The notes: generated by a model not told the origin, from the letters alone. 64,000 nucleotides of DNA from Flavobacterium aerium (GCF_030766725.1 NZ_JARQWR010000002.1:186001-250000), one strand, 5' to 3'. Shown: positions 37,023 through 48,107, counted from the stretch's first letter. A program made the numbers and translations.

Positions 37023-37425
37023 ATTCTATCGGCTCTAGATAAATGACTTGAAAACGCTCGCAAACTAACGGAGTGCCAATCATTGGTTCTTTACCGATAC
37101 GTAAACATTCTTCAGAAATATATTCCTTATATATCTTTCTCCATTCGGAAAGTGATCGATCTCCTTCGCCCCCATCATAAGCAAATTGTTGATCTACTTG
37201 TTCTAGAGTTGAAATTTCTACTGTCAACGTTTCAATAATACAAACAGGTTGTTCATTTCCGTCAAGAACTATACTTTGATCACCGGGTTTAGGTAAAGAT
37301 TTGTTATCAAATTCATAGGTCCACTGTAAAGAACAAGTGGTTGTCTTAATACCTGATTTAACTAAATTAACAATTTCTGAAGCATCCTCTTTACTTCCAA
37401 AATGGAAAGCCTCATAAGGCTCCAT
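37021..37425 (-). CDS. ASCH domain protein
   Basis: 134 aa cytosolic protein with the ASCH (PUA-like) fold: AFHFGSKEDASEIVNLVKSG, KTTTCSLQWTYE, KPGDQSIVLDG and a C-terminal PLVCERFQVIY strand. The GxKxxT-like GIKTTT matches the family's conserved segment. ASCH proteins are thought to bind RNA or modified nucleosides; one subgroup has amidohydrolase activity on N4-acetylcytidine. Its job here is unknown. It stands alone. Between it and the tRNAs (37426-37683) only a hairpin terminator is visible. Confidence 0.82.
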   Translation of the reverse strand: MEPYEAFHFGSKEDASEIVNLVKSGIKTTTCSLQWTYEFDNKSLPKPGDQSIVLDGNEQPVCIIETLTVEISTLEQVDQQFAYDGGEGDRSLSEWRKIYKEYISEECLRIGKEPMIGTPLVCERFQVIYLEPIE

Positions 37426-37652
37426 GTTTTTTGGATGCAGGAGTATTTTTACTATTTAGAAATTGCTTCCAGTACTTCGTATAGAGATTGTTTTCCATAA
37501 TCGAATTAAGAGTTTACTCTAAATTTATCATTATTTATTTCAATATCTAAAGTATATAAAATAAAGGATTGAATTAGTAGAGAGTATAAATCTAATAGAA
37601 GTGGGAAGATGAAAGAAGTTTAAACAATTGATGGGAAGTTATAAAAACAAGA

Positions 37653-37675
37653 AAGCCACTGAAATTCAGTGGCTT
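37653..37675 (-). terminator. Terminator after the tRNA cluster
   Basis: Eleven-bp stem AAGCCACTGAA/TTCAGTGGCTT, just 3' of tRNA-Arg in its direction of transcription. T-rich sequence follows on both strands. Confidence 0.82.
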
Positions 37676-37683
37676 TTTTCTTG

Positions 37684-37757
<74 letters not shown>

Positions 37758-37789
37758 AATATGTCATAAAATTCATCGAATGAATTTTG

Positions 37790-37864
37790 TCGGGGTGGCA
37801 GGATTCGAACCTGCGGCCTCCTGCTCCCAAAGCAGGCGCGATAACCGGGCTACGCTACACCCCG
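37790..37864 (-). tRNA. tRNA-Pro (anticodon TGG)
   Basis: 75 nt. Acceptor CGGGGTG/CACCCCG, anticodon stem-loop CCTGC-TTTGGGA-GCAGG with anticodon TGG, and a T loop TTCGAAT. CCA is not encoded. Middle of the cluster. Confidence 0.95.
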
Positions 37865-37878
37865 AAAGCAAAATTATG

Positions 37879-37962
37879 CGGAGAGACAGGGACTCGAACC
37901 CTGGCACCGATCACTCGATGACAGTTTAGCAAACTGCTCCATTACCACTCTGGCACCTCTCC
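37879..37962 (-). tRNA. tRNA-Ser (anticodon GCT)
   Basis: 84 nt, with the long variable arm of a class II tRNA. Acceptor GGAGAGG/TCTCTCC (last pair G-U), discriminator G, anticodon loop TTGCTAA with anticodon GCT. First of the cluster. Confidence 0.94.
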
Positions 37963-37997
37963 AAATATTTTAAAGAACGTATCTCTTTTTTCGGTTG

Positions 37998-38028
37998 CAA
38001 ATCTAAGTCATCATTCTATATTTCACAA
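37998..38028 (-). promoter_or_regulatory. Promoter of the tRNA cluster
   Basis: Minus strand: TTG (38028-38026), 20-bp spacer, TAGATTTG (38005-37998), a full match to the Bacteroidota consensus, about 36 nt upstream of tRNA-Ser. The rest of the gap 37963-38276 is AT-rich and holds no gene; it must also contain the thiolase promoter, where TAAATTCG near 38240 is a possible -7 box. Confidence 0.65.
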
Positions 38029-38276
38029 GTATTTTTGTGATTATTTTTAATATTTTTTTCATTAAAATTTAAAATCATTAACAATCAAATATATAGCTTC
38101 AGAAATACTTTTTAAAAAATGAGATGAAAATTTTCATTAAGCGATGATTATGCGAAAAGAGGAATTTTATTACTAATAATTTTATGCTAATTCTTTTGAC
38201 ATAAATGCAAAATCTAATTTAATATATTATTTAAAATGGTTAAATTCGCAACTTAAACAAACAATGAACTATAATT

Positions 38277-39455
38277 ATGAATAAGAAAGTTGTAATCGTA
38301 TCGGCAGTAAGAACTCCAATTGGAAGTTTTATGGGTGCATTATCTACAGTTCCTGCTCCACAACTAGGTGCAATTGCTATTAAAGGTGCTTTAAGTAAGA
38401 TTAATCTTGATCCTACATTAGTAGATGAAGTATTAATGGGGAATGTTGTGCAAGCTGGCGAAGGTCAAGCTCCTGCTCGTCAGGCTGCCCTATTTGCTGG
38501 ACTTCCAAATACAGTAGCTTGTACTACAATCAATAAAGTGTGTGCTTCAGGAATGAAAGCTGTTATGCAGGGAGCTCAAGCTATTATTAGTGATGATGCA
38601 GAAATTGTTGTTGCTGGTGGTATGGAAAACATGAGTTTGATTCCTCATTATGTACATTTAAGAAATGGGTACAAATTTGGACCTGCTTCAATGTTAGATG
38701 GAATGCAAAAAGATGGATTAACTGATGCATATGATAATAATGCAATGGGTGTATGTGCTGATCTTTGTGCTTCAGAATATAAAATTTCAAGAGAAGAACA
38801 AGATGCTTTCGCTATTGAGTCTTATACTCGTTCTGCTAAAGCATGGGAAGCTGGAAAATTTGATAATGAAATTGTACCAGTTCCAGTTCCTCAAAGAAAA
38901 GGAGATCCAATCATGGTAACTAAAGATGAAGAATATACTAATGTTAAATTAGATAGAATTCCTACTTTAAACGCAGTATTTACAAAAGATGGTACAGTAA
39001 CAGCGGCAAATGCTTCAACAATCAATGATGGTGCAGCAGCTGTAGTATTAATGAGTGAAGAGAAAGCAAAAGCATTAGGATTAACTCCCCTAGCCTATAT
39101 TAAAGGTTATGCAGATGCAGCTCAAGAACCAAAATGGTTTACTACTGCTCCAGCTAAAGCTTTACCAAAAGCATTAGACAAAGCAGGTATTTCTATTAAA
39201 GATGTTGACTTTTTCGAATTCAACGAAGCTTTTGCTGTTGTTGGTTTGGCTAATGCACAAATTCTTGGTTTAGATAGTTCTAATATCAATGTAAATGGAG
39301 GTGCTGTTTCATTAGGACATCCACTAGGTTGCTCAGGTGTGAGAATTATTGTTACTTTACTAAATGTTTTAGAACAAAACAATGCTAAAATTGGTGCAGC
39401 TGCTATTTGTAATGGTGGTGGTGGTGCTTCAGCAATTGTTATCGAAAGAAACTAA
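38277..39455 (+). CDS. Acetyl-CoA C-acyltransferase (thiolase)
   Basis: 392 aa. It condenses two acetyl-CoA or cleaves 3-ketoacyl-CoA. The active-site Cys is in INKVCASGMKAV (near residue 88), the His in GHPLGCSG (which also holds a conserved Cys), and the second catalytic Cys lies in the ICNGGGGAS segment; FNEAFAV is present. The biosynthetic (AtoB-like) rather than degradative type is suggested by length and the absence of a FadB partner nearby. It is 49 bp before the C40 peptidase gene. Confidence 0.94.
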   Translation: MNKKVVIVSAVRTPIGSFMGALSTVPAPQLGAIAIKGALSKINLDPTLVDEVLMGNVVQAGEGQAPARQAALFAGLPNTVACTTINKVCASGMKAVMQGAQAIISDDAEIVVAGGMENMSLIPHYVHLRNGYKFGPASMLDGMQKDGLTDAYDNNAMGVCADLCASEYKISREEQDAFAIESYTRSAKAWEAGKFDNEIVPVPVPQRKGDPIMVTKDEEYTNVKLDRIPTLNAVFTKDGTVTAANASTINDGAAAVVLMSEEKAKALGLTPLAYIKGYADAAQEPKWFTTAPAKALPKALDKAGISIKDVDFFEFNEAFAVVGLANAQILGLDSSNINVNGGAVSLGHPLGCSGVRIIVTLLNVLEQNNAKIGAAAICNGGGGASAIVIERN

Positions 39456-39504
39456 ATAAAATAGAAACTTTAGTAATTAACAATCATCCATTAATCCCGC
39501 AATA

Positions 39505-40266
39505 ATGTTTGGAATTTGTAATCTAGCGATTATCCCTTTAAGAATTGAACCTAATGACCGTAGTGAATTAGTTTCACAAGTGCTATTTGGGGAATATTTT
39601 AAAATCATTGGTGAACAGCAACAATGGTATAAAGTAAAGCTGTTTTTTGATGGTTATGAAGGTTGGATTGATAGTAAACAATGTCAAAAAATTACAGAAA
39701 CAGAATATCTCAATCTGTCAAAAGATTCTAGTATTCTGAGTTCGGATTTGGTGGAATATATTACCACGCCAAATAATTTATTGATGCCAATTCCTTTGGG
39801 TGCTTCATTAACTTTTTTAAATCATCCAGATATTAATACTGCTGGATACGAGTTTGAAGGACTTAAAATTACGGGTGTAAAGCCTAAATTGAATCTGATT
39901 AATACAGCATTCATGTATTTGAATTCACCCTATCTATGGGGCGGTAAAACGCCGTTTGGGATTGATTGCTCCGGATTTACACAAATGGTGTACAAATTAA
40001 ATGGTTACAGCTTGCTTCGTGATGCATCACAACAAGCTGGTCAAGGTGAAGCCTTGAGCTTTATTGAAGAGAGTGAACCAGGAGATTTAGCCTTTTTTGA
40101 TAATGAAGAAGGAAATATTATTCATGTAGGAATGATTATGGATGATAATTATATTATTCATGCCCATGGTAAAGTGCGTATTGATCGACTAGATCATTTG
40201 GGTATATATAATGTTGATACTAAAAGACATACTCATAAATTAAGAGTGATTAAAAAGATTATTTAA
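39505..40266 (+). CDS. NlpC/P60 (C40) peptidase with SH3-like N-terminus
   Basis: 253 aa, no signal peptide. Residues about 1-75 form a bacterial SH3-like domain (QQWYKVKLFFDGYEGWID). The C40 domain follows: LWGGKTPFGIDCSGFTQMVY with the catalytic Cys, GDLAFFDNEEGNIIHVG with the catalytic His, and IIHAHGKVRID. Members are gamma-D-glutamyl-diamino-acid endopeptidases acting on peptidoglycan stem peptides. Without a signal sequence it probably acts on muropeptides in the cytosol, like YkfC. A strong terminator follows. Confidence 0.9.
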   Translation: MFGICNLAIIPLRIEPNDRSELVSQVLFGEYFKIIGEQQQWYKVKLFFDGYEGWIDSKQCQKITETEYLNLSKDSSILSSDLVEYITTPNNLLMPIPLGASLTFLNHPDINTAGYEFEGLKITGVKPKLNLINTAFMYLNSPYLWGGKTPFGIDCSGFTQMVYKLNGYSLLRDASQQAGQGEALSFIEESEPGDLAFFDNEEGNIIHVGMIMDDNYIIHAHGKVRIDRLDHLGIYNVDTKRHTHKLRVIKKII

Positions 40267-40288
40267 TCTTCATAAGATATTTTTGATT

Positions 40289-40319
40289 AAAAACCTGTTC
40301 AATTTTTGAACAGGTTTTT
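40289..40319 (+). terminator. Intrinsic terminator after the C40 peptidase gene
   Basis: Fourteen-bp perfect stem AAAAACCTGTTCAA/TTGAACAGGTTTTT with a 3-nt loop and a T-run, 22 bp after the stop. Confidence 0.93.
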
Positions 40320-40438
40320 TTATTGTTTTCTTTTTATTTAACGCAATAAAAATCAAGTTTTATTATGATAACACGTACAATTTACGATATTTGTTGCCAA
40401 TGAAAAACGAATTTAAAATTAATTCATAGCGATATTGT

Positions 40439-41377
40439 ATGGCGCACCACCAGTTGAGAAAAGACAGAACTTGTCAAAATTGTAATTATGTTGTTGAAAA
40501 TAAATTTTGTTCCAGATGTGGTCAGGAAAATATTGAGACAAGACAGTCATTTGGACACCTTGTCATCCATTTTTTTGAGGATTTCACCCATTATGACAAT
40601 TATTTTTGGAAAACTATTAAAACGCTTCTATTTAGGCCATCCGTTTTAACAAAAGAATATTTAACGGGTAAAAGACAGTTATATGTACCGCCAGTAAAGT
40701 TGTATATTTTTATAAGTTTTATAACCTTTCTATTATGGGGTCTAACGTCCTCTTTTGAAAATAAGGAAAAGGATAACAGTTTTGTGAATTTTGGAGATGA
40801 TAAAGAGGTTTTTTTAAAAGAGTCAGGATTAGAAACATTTCCTACAGTAAAAGAGTTGGATTCAGTTCAGAATTCGTTGCCAGAATCTAAAAAATCAGAA
40901 GGTGCTAAGTATTGGATGAAAAAGAAATTAGCGAAGATTAATGAGAATTATAAATCAGAAAATTTTAAAGAAAAACTGGAAGATTCATTTCTTCATAATT
41001 TACCAAAAGCATTATTTTTATATCTGCCGTTTTTTGCGTTAAATCTGTGGATTTTTCATGGTAAAAAAAGATGGTATTTCTTTGATCATGGTATTTTTAC
41101 ACTCCATTATTTTTCCTTTATATTGTTTACGTTTACTAGTTCATTAATCATTAATTTTATTTTAGATTTACTTCATTTAGATTCGCTTTTTAATTATTTC
41201 CAATTGCTATTTATGGGTTGGTGGTTTTTCTACTTTTTCAGATCGCATAGAAGGTTTTATGGTGAAAGTAAATTAATTTCTAGGCTAAAAGGTATTGCCT
41301 TGTTCTTTATTAATATACTTTTCATATCAATATTCTTGCTGGTACTAATTTTCTATGGAATGGTAAATATGCACTAG
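40439..41377 (+). CDS. DUF3667 membrane protein with N-terminal zinc ribbon
   Basis: 312 aa. Cys pairs CQNC and CSRC near the start make a likely zinc ribbon. Next comes the DUF3667 core (FGHLVIHFFEDFTHYDNYFW, KTLLFRPSVLTKEYLTGKR), then hydrophobic segments around residues 85-100 and 185-310, about five in all. A charged linker lies between. Function unknown; the zinc ribbon is probably cytosolic. It is flanked by terminators on both sides. Confidence 0.85.
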   Translation: MAHHQLRKDRTCQNCNYVVENKFCSRCGQENIETRQSFGHLVIHFFEDFTHYDNYFWKTIKTLLFRPSVLTKEYLTGKRQLYVPPVKLYIFISFITFLLWGLTSSFENKEKDNSFVNFGDDKEVFLKESGLETFPTVKELDSVQNSLPESKKSEGAKYWMKKKLAKINENYKSENFKEKLEDSFLHNLPKALFLYLPFFALNLWIFHGKKRWYFFDHGIFTLHYFSFILFTFTSSLIINFILDLLHLDSLFNYFQLLFMGWWFFYFFRSHRRFYGESKLISRLKGIALFFINILFISIFLLVLIFYGMVNMH

Positions 41378-41400
41378 GTATATGTAATTATAAATAAAAA

Positions 41401-41430
41401 AAATCCCGCTTGATATTTCAAGCGGGATTT
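41401..41430. terminator. Bidirectional terminator
   Basis: Thirteen-bp perfect stem AAATCCCGCTTGA/TCAAGCGGGATTT with a 4-nt loop, T-runs on both strands, between the convergent DUF3667 and TPR genes. Confidence 0.92.
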
Positions 41431-41452
41431 TTTATAATAAAATGAGAGTTTA

Positions 41453-42724
41453 TTATTTTAACGTTGCTTTCAAAGCATTGTATTTATCAGTCATGTCTAA
41501 AGCACCATAGATACTTAATAATGTCTCAATTGCTGGCTGGTTACTAGGATCTAGTTCAACTGCTTTTTCTAACAATGGTAATAAGCTTTTGTGTAATGTT
41601 TCTCTTTCCTTTTTAAGAACTTCATATCTTTTATTATCTTTTGGAGAAGTTCCTAATTTATTCATTTCTTCTGTGATTTTTCCATCAGCACCTAATTTTA
41701 AGCTAGCGATGTTTAAATACGCGTTTGAATATTTAGGATTGATTTCAATTGCTTTTTTGAAGTATTTTTCAGCTTCAACAGGATCTTTAGCTTCAGAGCT
41801 AATAACACCTAAATTATAGTATAAATCTGCATCATTTGGATTTTTTGCCAATGCTTCAGTAACTAATTTTTTATAAGTATCGTAGTCTTTTGTTTGAAGG
41901 TATAAGTTTGCTTCAGTCATCAATAAACTATTGTCCTCAGGATTCATTTTTCGGGCATCAGCAATAGATTTTTTTGCTGCATCAATGTCCCCTTTTTGAA
42001 CTAAAATTAAAGCCATGTTTTTGTAGATTTCACCTCTTTTAGAAGGTTCTTTTTCCATTCTTGGCTTTTCATGAGTACCGATTTTTACGGCAGTTCTCAT
42101 GTCTTTTTCATTAGCAAAACTATCCTCTTTGTCATTAACTTTACTTACTGCGTAATAGTTAGTTCCTTTTCCAGAGAAATTCAATTGCTTAAGTTCTTCA
42201 TAATACTTCAAAGCCAAATCATAATCTTTACCATTAATTGCTCCAGAAGCAGCATAGTATAGATTGATAGTGTCTTTTTTGCTGATGTTGTAAGCTTGAT
42301 AAAGTTTTAAAGCACCTTCTTTGTAGTTTTTAGCAGCGTTATCAGCGATTGCTCCATTGATAAGACCATTTTTAACTTCAACTAATGAACCTTCGGCTTG
42401 CTTGCTGTATTTTGCTTTTCCTGAAGCTTTTTCAGCATCAATTAACAATTGGTAAGCTTTGGCAGCTTCAGCATAACTTTTTGCAGTTTCAACATTTTTC
42501 TTTGCTAAGTCTAAATAAGCATTTCCCTTTAGGAAATAAAATTGTGCTTTTTCAGCATCAGATGCAGCAGCAATTAACGATTCAGCTCCTTGTAAAGTTG
42601 CTTTAGCTTCCGCTGCATTTCCATTTTTAAGTGCTTTTTCAGCAGCTTTTAATTGGTCTTTTTGTGCAAAAGAACTCATTGATATTAAAATGGATGATGC
42701 TACGATCAAATATCTATTTTTCAT
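41453..42724 (-). CDS. Secreted tetratricopeptide-repeat protein
   Basis: 423 aa with a signal peptide (LIVASSILISMSSFAQKDQ). About seven TPR-like units are seen, clearest around residues 230-345 (PNDADLYYNLGVISSEA, EAEKYFKKAIEINPKYSNAY). TPRs mediate protein-protein contacts; a periplasmic scaffold role is likely. It starts 37 bp after gyrA with no terminator between, so the two are probably co-transcribed, an arrangement seen in other flavobacteria. Confidence 0.88.
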   Translation of the reverse strand: MKNRYLIVASSILISMSSFAQKDQLKAAEKALKNGNAAEAKATLQGAESLIAAASDAEKAQFYFLKGNAYLDLAKKNVETAKSYAEAAKAYQLLIDAEKASGKAKYSKQAEGSLVEVKNGLINGAIADNAAKNYKEGALKLYQAYNISKKDTINLYYAASGAINGKDYDLALKYYEELKQLNFSGKGTNYYAVSKVNDKEDSFANEKDMRTAVKIGTHEKPRMEKEPSKRGEIYKNMALILVQKGDIDAAKKSIADARKMNPEDNSLLMTEANLYLQTKDYDTYKKLVTEALAKNPNDADLYYNLGVISSEAKDPVEAEKYFKKAIEINPKYSNAYLNIASLKLGADGKITEEMNKLGTSPKDNKRYEVLKKERETLHKSLLPLLEKAVELDPSNQPAIETLLSIYGALDMTDKYNALKATLK

Positions 42725-42761
42725 TTTATTTTCAATTTAGTTATAGAATTATTCTTTGGGT

Positions 42762-45314
42762 TTAAATTTCGGTATCTGTTTCAGTTTCTGGAGTGATATC
42801 CTCTGAAGAGTTTTCATCACCTGTTTCTGCAATAAATCCTTCTTCACCTTCTAAAATTTCTCCTTCAGCAACTTCCTCTTCGCGCATTACTTTAGTAACG
42901 GCAGCAATAGAATCATTTCCTTTGATGTTGATTAATCGTACTCCTTGTGTGGCACGACCCATAACACGTAAATCAGAAACTTCCATTCTAATGGTTAAAC
43001 CAGATTTATTGATAATCATTAAGTCGTCAGTATCATTCACATTATTGATTGAAACTAGATTTCCTGTTTTATCAGTAATATTTAATGTTTTAACTCCTTT
43101 ACCACCTCTGTTTGTAATACGGTAATCATCTAAGCTAGAGCGTTTACCGTAACCATTTTCTGAAACTACAAGAATTTCTGAATTCATATCGTTTACAGTC
43201 ACCATACCGATTACTTCATCTTTTTCATCAGCAAGGGTGATTCCACGTACTCCAGAAGCACTACGTCCCATTGGTCTAGTTTTCTTTTCTTCGAAACGAA
43301 CTAATTTACCAGATTTTACAGCGATTAATACTTGGCTTTCACCAGTTGTTAATTTTGCTTCTAATAATTCATCATCTTCTTTAATAGTAATCGCATTGAT
43401 ACCATTTTGTCTAGGACGAGAATATTGTTCAAGTAAAGTTTTCTTAACCTGACCTTGTTTAGTAGCCATAATTACATAATGACTATTGATGTAATCCTGG
43501 TCTTTTAAATCTTGAGTACAAATGAAAGCTTTAACCTTATCATCATTCTCAATATTGATTAAGTTTTGGATTGCTCTACCTTTACTAGTTTTGCTTCCTT
43601 CTGGAATTTCATAAACACGCATCCAGAAACATTTTCCTTTTTGTGTGAAGAACATCATGTATTGGTGGTTTGTAGCCACAAATAAATGCTCTAAGAAATC
43701 CTGATCTCTAGTAGCCACTCCTTTTTGTCCTACTCCGCCTCTATTTTGAGTTTTGTATTCAGATAATGGAGTTCGTTTTACATAACCTGCATGAGAAATT
43801 GTAATAACAACATTTTCATCAGCAATTAAATCCTCAATACTTACGTCTCCACCAGCATATTCAATAACAGAACGACGTTCGTCTCCATATTTATCTTTAA
43901 TTTCGGCCAACTCTTCTTTAATAAGAGCCATTCTCAATTCTTTACTGGCTAATAATTCACGTAAGTGATCAATTAATTTCATGATCTCTTCGTATTCAGC
44001 TCTTAATTTATCTTGCTCCAGACCTGTTAATTGTCTCAAACGCATTTCGACAATTGCTTTGGCTTGAATCTCAGATAATTTAAAGCGCTCAATTAATTTC
44101 TCTCTAGCTTGATCGGCATTACTAGAAGAACGGATTAATGCAATAACTTCATCAATATTGTCTGAAGCAATGATTAAACCTTCTAAGATGTGTGCTCTTT
44201 CTTCTGCTTTACGTAAATCAAACTGAGTTCTTCTAATAACTACATCATGTCTGTGTTCTACAAAATAATGAATCAATTCTTTTAGATTCAACATTTGAGG
44301 TCTTCCGTTAACCAATGCAATATTGTTAACGCTGAATGAAGATTGTAGTTGAGTGTATTTGTATAATGTATTTAATACTACATTAGGAACAGCATCACGC
44401 TTTAAGATATACACGATACGCATACCGTTTCTATCCGATTCGTCACGAATGTTCGCAATACCTTCTATTTTTTTATCATTTACTAAGTCCGCTGTTTTTT
44501 TAATCATTTCAGCTTTATTGACTTGGTAAGGAATTTCAGTAACAATGATAGATTCTCTGCCTTCAACTTCTTCGAAGTTTACTTTCGCTCTCATTACAAC
44601 TCTACCTCTACCGGTTTTGAATGCTTCACGTACACCATCATAGCCATAGATAACACCACCAGTTGGGAAATCAGGAGCTTTGATGTAGTTCATTAATTCA
44701 TCAATTTCAATATCAGGATTGTCGATATAAGCTAATGTACCGTCAATAACCTCAGTAAGGTTGTGTGGAGGCATGTTTGTAGCCATACCAACAGCAATAC
44801 CAGAAGAACCGTTAATTAATAAAGTAGGAACCTTTGTAGGCATTACTTTAGGCTCGTATAGGGTATCATCAAAGTTTAATTGAAAATCAACAGTTTCTTT
44901 GTCAATGTCTGCCAAAATGTCTTCTGCAATTTTTCGCATTCTAGCCTCCGTATAACGCATTGCAGCAGGATCATCACCATCTACAGAACCAAAGTTACCT
45001 TGACCATCTACTAATAGATAACGTAAACTCCATTCCTGTGCCATACGCACCATTGCATCATATACAGATTTATCTCCATGTGGGTGAAATTTACCAAGAA
45101 CCTCCCCTACAATTCTTGCAGATTTCTTGTGAGCTCTATTCGAAAGAACCCCTAATTCATACATTCCAAAAAGAACTCTTCGATGTACGGGTTTCAAGCC
45201 ATCTCTAACATCTGGAAGCGCTCTGGATACAATAACTGACATCGAATAATCGATGTAAGATGATTTCATTTCGTCTTCGATGTTAATAGGAATTAACTTT
45301 TCTCCTTCAGACAT
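42762..45314 (-). CDS. gyrA: DNA gyrase subunit A
   Basis: 850 aa. It breaks and rejoins DNA within the A2B2 gyrase. The catalytic Tyr lies in [10 protein letters not shown], the quinolone-pocket region reads [17 protein letters not shown], and six C-terminal beta-pinwheel blades run from about residue 500. The GyrA-box is [13 protein letters not shown] ([11 protein letters not shown]). In the pocket, Ser occupies the usual position 83 (GDKSVYDAM), so no common resistance change is seen. The last 45 residues are acidic. Confidence 0.97.
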   Translation of the reverse strand: MSEGEKLIPINIEDEMKSSYIDYSMSVIVSRALPDVRDGLKPVHRRVLFGMYELGVLSNRAHKKSARIVGEVLGKFHPHGDKSVYDAMVRMAQEWSLRYLLVDGQGNFGSVDGDDPAAMRYTEARMRKIAEDILADIDKETVDFQLNFDDTLYEPKVMPTKVPTLLINGSSGIAVGMATNMPPHNLTEVIDGTLAYIDNPDIEIDELMNYIKAPDFPTGGVIYGYDGVREAFKTGRGRVVMRAKVNFEEVEGRESIIVTEIPYQVNKAEMIKKTADLVNDKKIEGIANIRDESDRNGMRIVYILKRDAVPNVVLNTLYKYTQLQSSFSVNNIALVNGRPQMLNLKELIHYFVEHRHDVVIRRTQFDLRKAEERAHILEGLIIASDNIDEVIALIRSSSNADQAREKLIERFKLSEIQAKAIVEMRLRQLTGLEQDKLRAEYEEIMKLIDHLRELLASKELRMALIKEELAEIKDKYGDERRSVIEYAGGDVSIEDLIADENVVITISHAGYVKRTPLSEYKTQNRGGVGQKGVATRDQDFLEHLFVATNHQYMMFFTQKGKCFWMRVYEIPEGSKTSKGRAIQNLINIENDDKVKAFICTQDLKDQDYINSHYVIMATKQGQVKKTLLEQYSRPRQNGINAITIKEDDELLEAKLTTGESQVLIAVKSGKLVRFEEKKTRPMGRSASGVRGITLADEKDEVIGMVTVNDMNSEILVVSENGYGKRSSLDDYRITNRGGKGVKTLNITDKTGNLVSINNVNDTDDLMIINKSGLTIRMEVSDLRVMGRATQGVRLINIKGNDSIAAVTKVMREEEVAEGEILEGEEGFIAETGDENSSEDITPETETDTEI

Positions 45315-45563
45315 AAGTATTTATATTAAAAAATTAGTTTAAATTCAAAACGTGCCAATATACGTATTTTCACGCTTTTTACCGCACTTTTTCGGTATAA
45401 ATTTCAAAGATTTATCAACAAAATTTGATAGAATTATTTTACGAATTCATTTTTAATTTCCAATATTTTTTTGTCACTTAGCATGACAGTACTTTTGTAT
45501 AGGTACGATTATTGTATTTATCCCCAAGAATAATTAAATTTACAGAACTAACCCAAATATATT

Positions 45564-48107
45564 ATGGACGATAATTTTTCGCCAAGAGTAAAAGACGTGA
45601 TTACTTATAGTAAAGAAGAAGCTTTACGATTAGGTCATGATTTCATTGGCACAGAGCATCTTATGTTAGGTATTTTGAGAGATGGAAATGGAAAAGCAAT
45701 TAGTATTCTCAATAATTTATCAATAGATTTAGATCATCTAAGAAGGAAAGTTGAGATTCTGAGTCCTGCAAATCCTAATGTAGAGCGAAATAATGAAAAA
45801 AAGAATTTACACCTTACCAGACAAGCAGAACGCGCTTTAAAAACGACTTTTCTTGAAGCGAAAGTCTTTCAAAGTTCTTCAATTAGTACTGCCCATCTCC
45901 TATTGTGTATTCTTAGAAATGAGAATGATCCGACAACAAAGTTGTTGAATAAATTAAAAATAGATTACGATTTAGCAAAAGAACAGTATACAAATATGAT
46001 ATCAAACGAAGAAGATTATATGCAGGATTTACCTCGTGCGGAGTCATTTAATGAGGATTCTGGTTCAGACGAAAGTTTGAAAGAAGGTACATTCAATAAC
46101 CCTACAAACAAGTCAAATAAAAAATCTAAAACACCTGTATTGGACAATTTTGGTCGTGACCTGACTGAGATGGCAGAGGAAGGTAAATTAGATCCTGTTG
46201 TAGGTAGAGAAAAAGAAATAGAACGTGTTTCACAAATTTTAAGTCGTAGAAAGAAAAACAACCCGTTGCTAATTGGTGAGCCTGGAGTAGGTAAATCAGC
46301 TATTGCAGAAGGTTTGGCACTACGTATTATTCAGAAAAAGGTTTCTCGTATTCTGTTTAATAAACGTGTAGTAACACTTGATTTAGCAAGTTTAGTTGCC
46401 GGTACAAAATACAGAGGGCAATTTGAAGAACGTATGAAGGCGGTTATGAATGAATTAGAAAAGAATGATGATATTATTCTTTTTATTGATGAAATTCATA
46501 CTATCGTTGGTGCTGGTGGTGCTACGGGATCATTGGATGCATCAAATATGTTTAAACCAGCTTTAGCAAGAGGTGAAATCCAATGTATTGGTGCTACAAC
46601 ACTAGATGAGTACAGACAATATATAGAAAAAGATGGTGCGTTAGAAAGACGTTTCCAAAAAGTAATTGTGGAGCCTACTTCTGTGGAAGAAACGATTACA
46701 ATTTTGAATAACATCAAAAATAAATACGAAGATCACCATAGCGTTACCTATTCGCAAGAGGCAATTGAAGCTTGTGTGAAATTAACGAACCGATATATGT
46801 CGGAACGTTTTTTACCAGACAAAGCAATCGATGCTTTAGATGAAGCAGGTTCAAGAGTACATATTACCAATATTGATGTTCCAAAACAAATTCTTGATTT
46901 GGAAAGACAACTGGAAGAAGTGCGCGAGAATAAAAATAGCGTTGTTAAAAAACAAAAATACGAAGAGGCTGCGAAGCTTAGAGATGATGAAAAACGTCTA
47001 GAAAAAGACCTAGCAATTGCGCAAGAACAATGGGAAGAAGATTCTAAGAATAATAGAATTTTAGTTACAGAAGATAATGTAGCTGATGTTGTTTCTATGA
47101 TGACTGGAATTCCTGTTAATCGTATTGCTCAAACTGAAAGTAATAAATTAGCTAAATTACCTGAACTTATTAAAAATAAGGTGATTGGTCAAGATGAGGC
47201 AGTGTTGAAAATTGCTAAATCTATACAACGTAATAGAGCTGGATTGAAAGATCCGAATAAACCAATTGGGTCATTTATTTTCTTAGGACAAACAGGGGTT
47301 GGTAAAACACAATTAGCGAAAGTTTTGGCTAAAGAATTGTTTGATTCAGAAGATGCTTTAGTACGTATTGACATGAGTGAATACATGGAGAAATTTGCGA
47401 TTTCAAGATTAGTTGGAGCGCCTCCAGGATATGTTGGATATGAAGAAGGTGGTCAATTGACTGAAAAAGTACGTAGAAAACCATATTGTGTAGTGCTTCT
47501 TGATGAGATTGAAAAAGCACATCCAGATGTATTCAATATGATGCTTCAAGTGTTAGATGACGGATATTTGACGGATAGCCTTGGACGAAAAATTGATTTT
47601 AGAAATACAATCATTATTATGACTTCAAATGTTGGAGCACGTCAATTAAAAGACTTTGGTCAAGGTGTTGGTTTTGGTACAACTGCCAAAAAGGCACAAG
47701 CCGATGATCACTCAAAAGGTATTATTGAAAATGCCTTGAAAAAAGCATTTGCTCCTGAGTTTTTAAATCGAATTGATGATGTAATTGTGTTCAATGTGTT
47801 GGAAAAAGAGCACATCAACTTAATTATCAATATTGAATTGGATAAATTATATGCTCGAGTAAAAGAATTAGGCTATACATTGAGATTATCCGATAAGGCA
47901 AAAGATTTTATTGCAGATAAAGGTTTCGATAAACAATTCGGAGCAAGACCTTTAAAAAGAGCCATTCAGAAATATGTCGAAGATGCTCTTGCAGAAGAGA
48001 TTATTACTTCGAAAATAACGGAAGGTGATGAGATTTTTATGGATCTAGAGGATACTTCACAAGAGTTAACGATACAAATTCAAAAAACTGAAAAACCTAC
48101 TAATTAG
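45564..48107 (+). CDS. clpC: ATP-dependent protease ATPase subunit ClpC
   Basis: 847 aa AAA+ unfoldase that feeds proteins to ClpP. Order of domains: Clp-N repeats (residues about 1-145), D1 ATPase with Walker A GEPGVGKSAIAEG and Walker B ILFIDEIHTI, a UVR-type middle segment (KYEEAAKLRDDEKRLEKDL) that defines ClpC over ClpB, D2 with Walker A GQTGVGKTQLAK, and a C-terminal D2-small domain. It is divergent from gyrA across 249 bp with no gene visible. The stop lies within its own terminator. Confidence 0.95.
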   Translation: MDDNFSPRVKDVITYSKEEALRLGHDFIGTEHLMLGILRDGNGKAISILNNLSIDLDHLRRKVEILSPANPNVERNNEKKNLHLTRQAERALKTTFLEAKVFQSSSISTAHLLLCILRNENDPTTKLLNKLKIDYDLAKEQYTNMISNEEDYMQDLPRAESFNEDSGSDESLKEGTFNNPTNKSNKKSKTPVLDNFGRDLTEMAEEGKLDPVVGREKEIERVSQILSRRKKNNPLLIGEPGVGKSAIAEGLALRIIQKKVSRILFNKRVVTLDLASLVAGTKYRGQFEERMKAVMNELEKNDDIILFIDEIHTIVGAGGATGSLDASNMFKPALARGEIQCIGATTLDEYRQYIEKDGALERRFQKVIVEPTSVEETITILNNIKNKYEDHHSVTYSQEAIEACVKLTNRYMSERFLPDKAIDALDEAGSRVHITNIDVPKQILDLERQLEEVRENKNSVVKKQKYEEAAKLRDDEKRLEKDLAIAQEQWEEDSKNNRILVTEDNVADVVSMMTGIPVNRIAQTESNKLAKLPELIKNKVIGQDEAVLKIAKSIQRNRAGLKDPNKPIGSFIFLGQTGVGKTQLAKVLAKELFDSEDALVRIDMSEYMEKFAISRLVGAPPGYVGYEEGGQLTEKVRRKPYCVVLLDEIEKAHPDVFNMMLQVLDDGYLTDSLGRKIDFRNTIIIMTSNVGARQLKDFGQGVGFGTTAKKAQADDHSKGIIENALKKAFAPEFLNRIDDVIVFNVLEKEHINLIINIELDKLYARVKELGYTLRLSDKAKDFIADKGFDKQFGARPLKRAIQKYVEDALAEEIITSKITEGDEIFMDLEDTSQELTIQIQKTEKPTN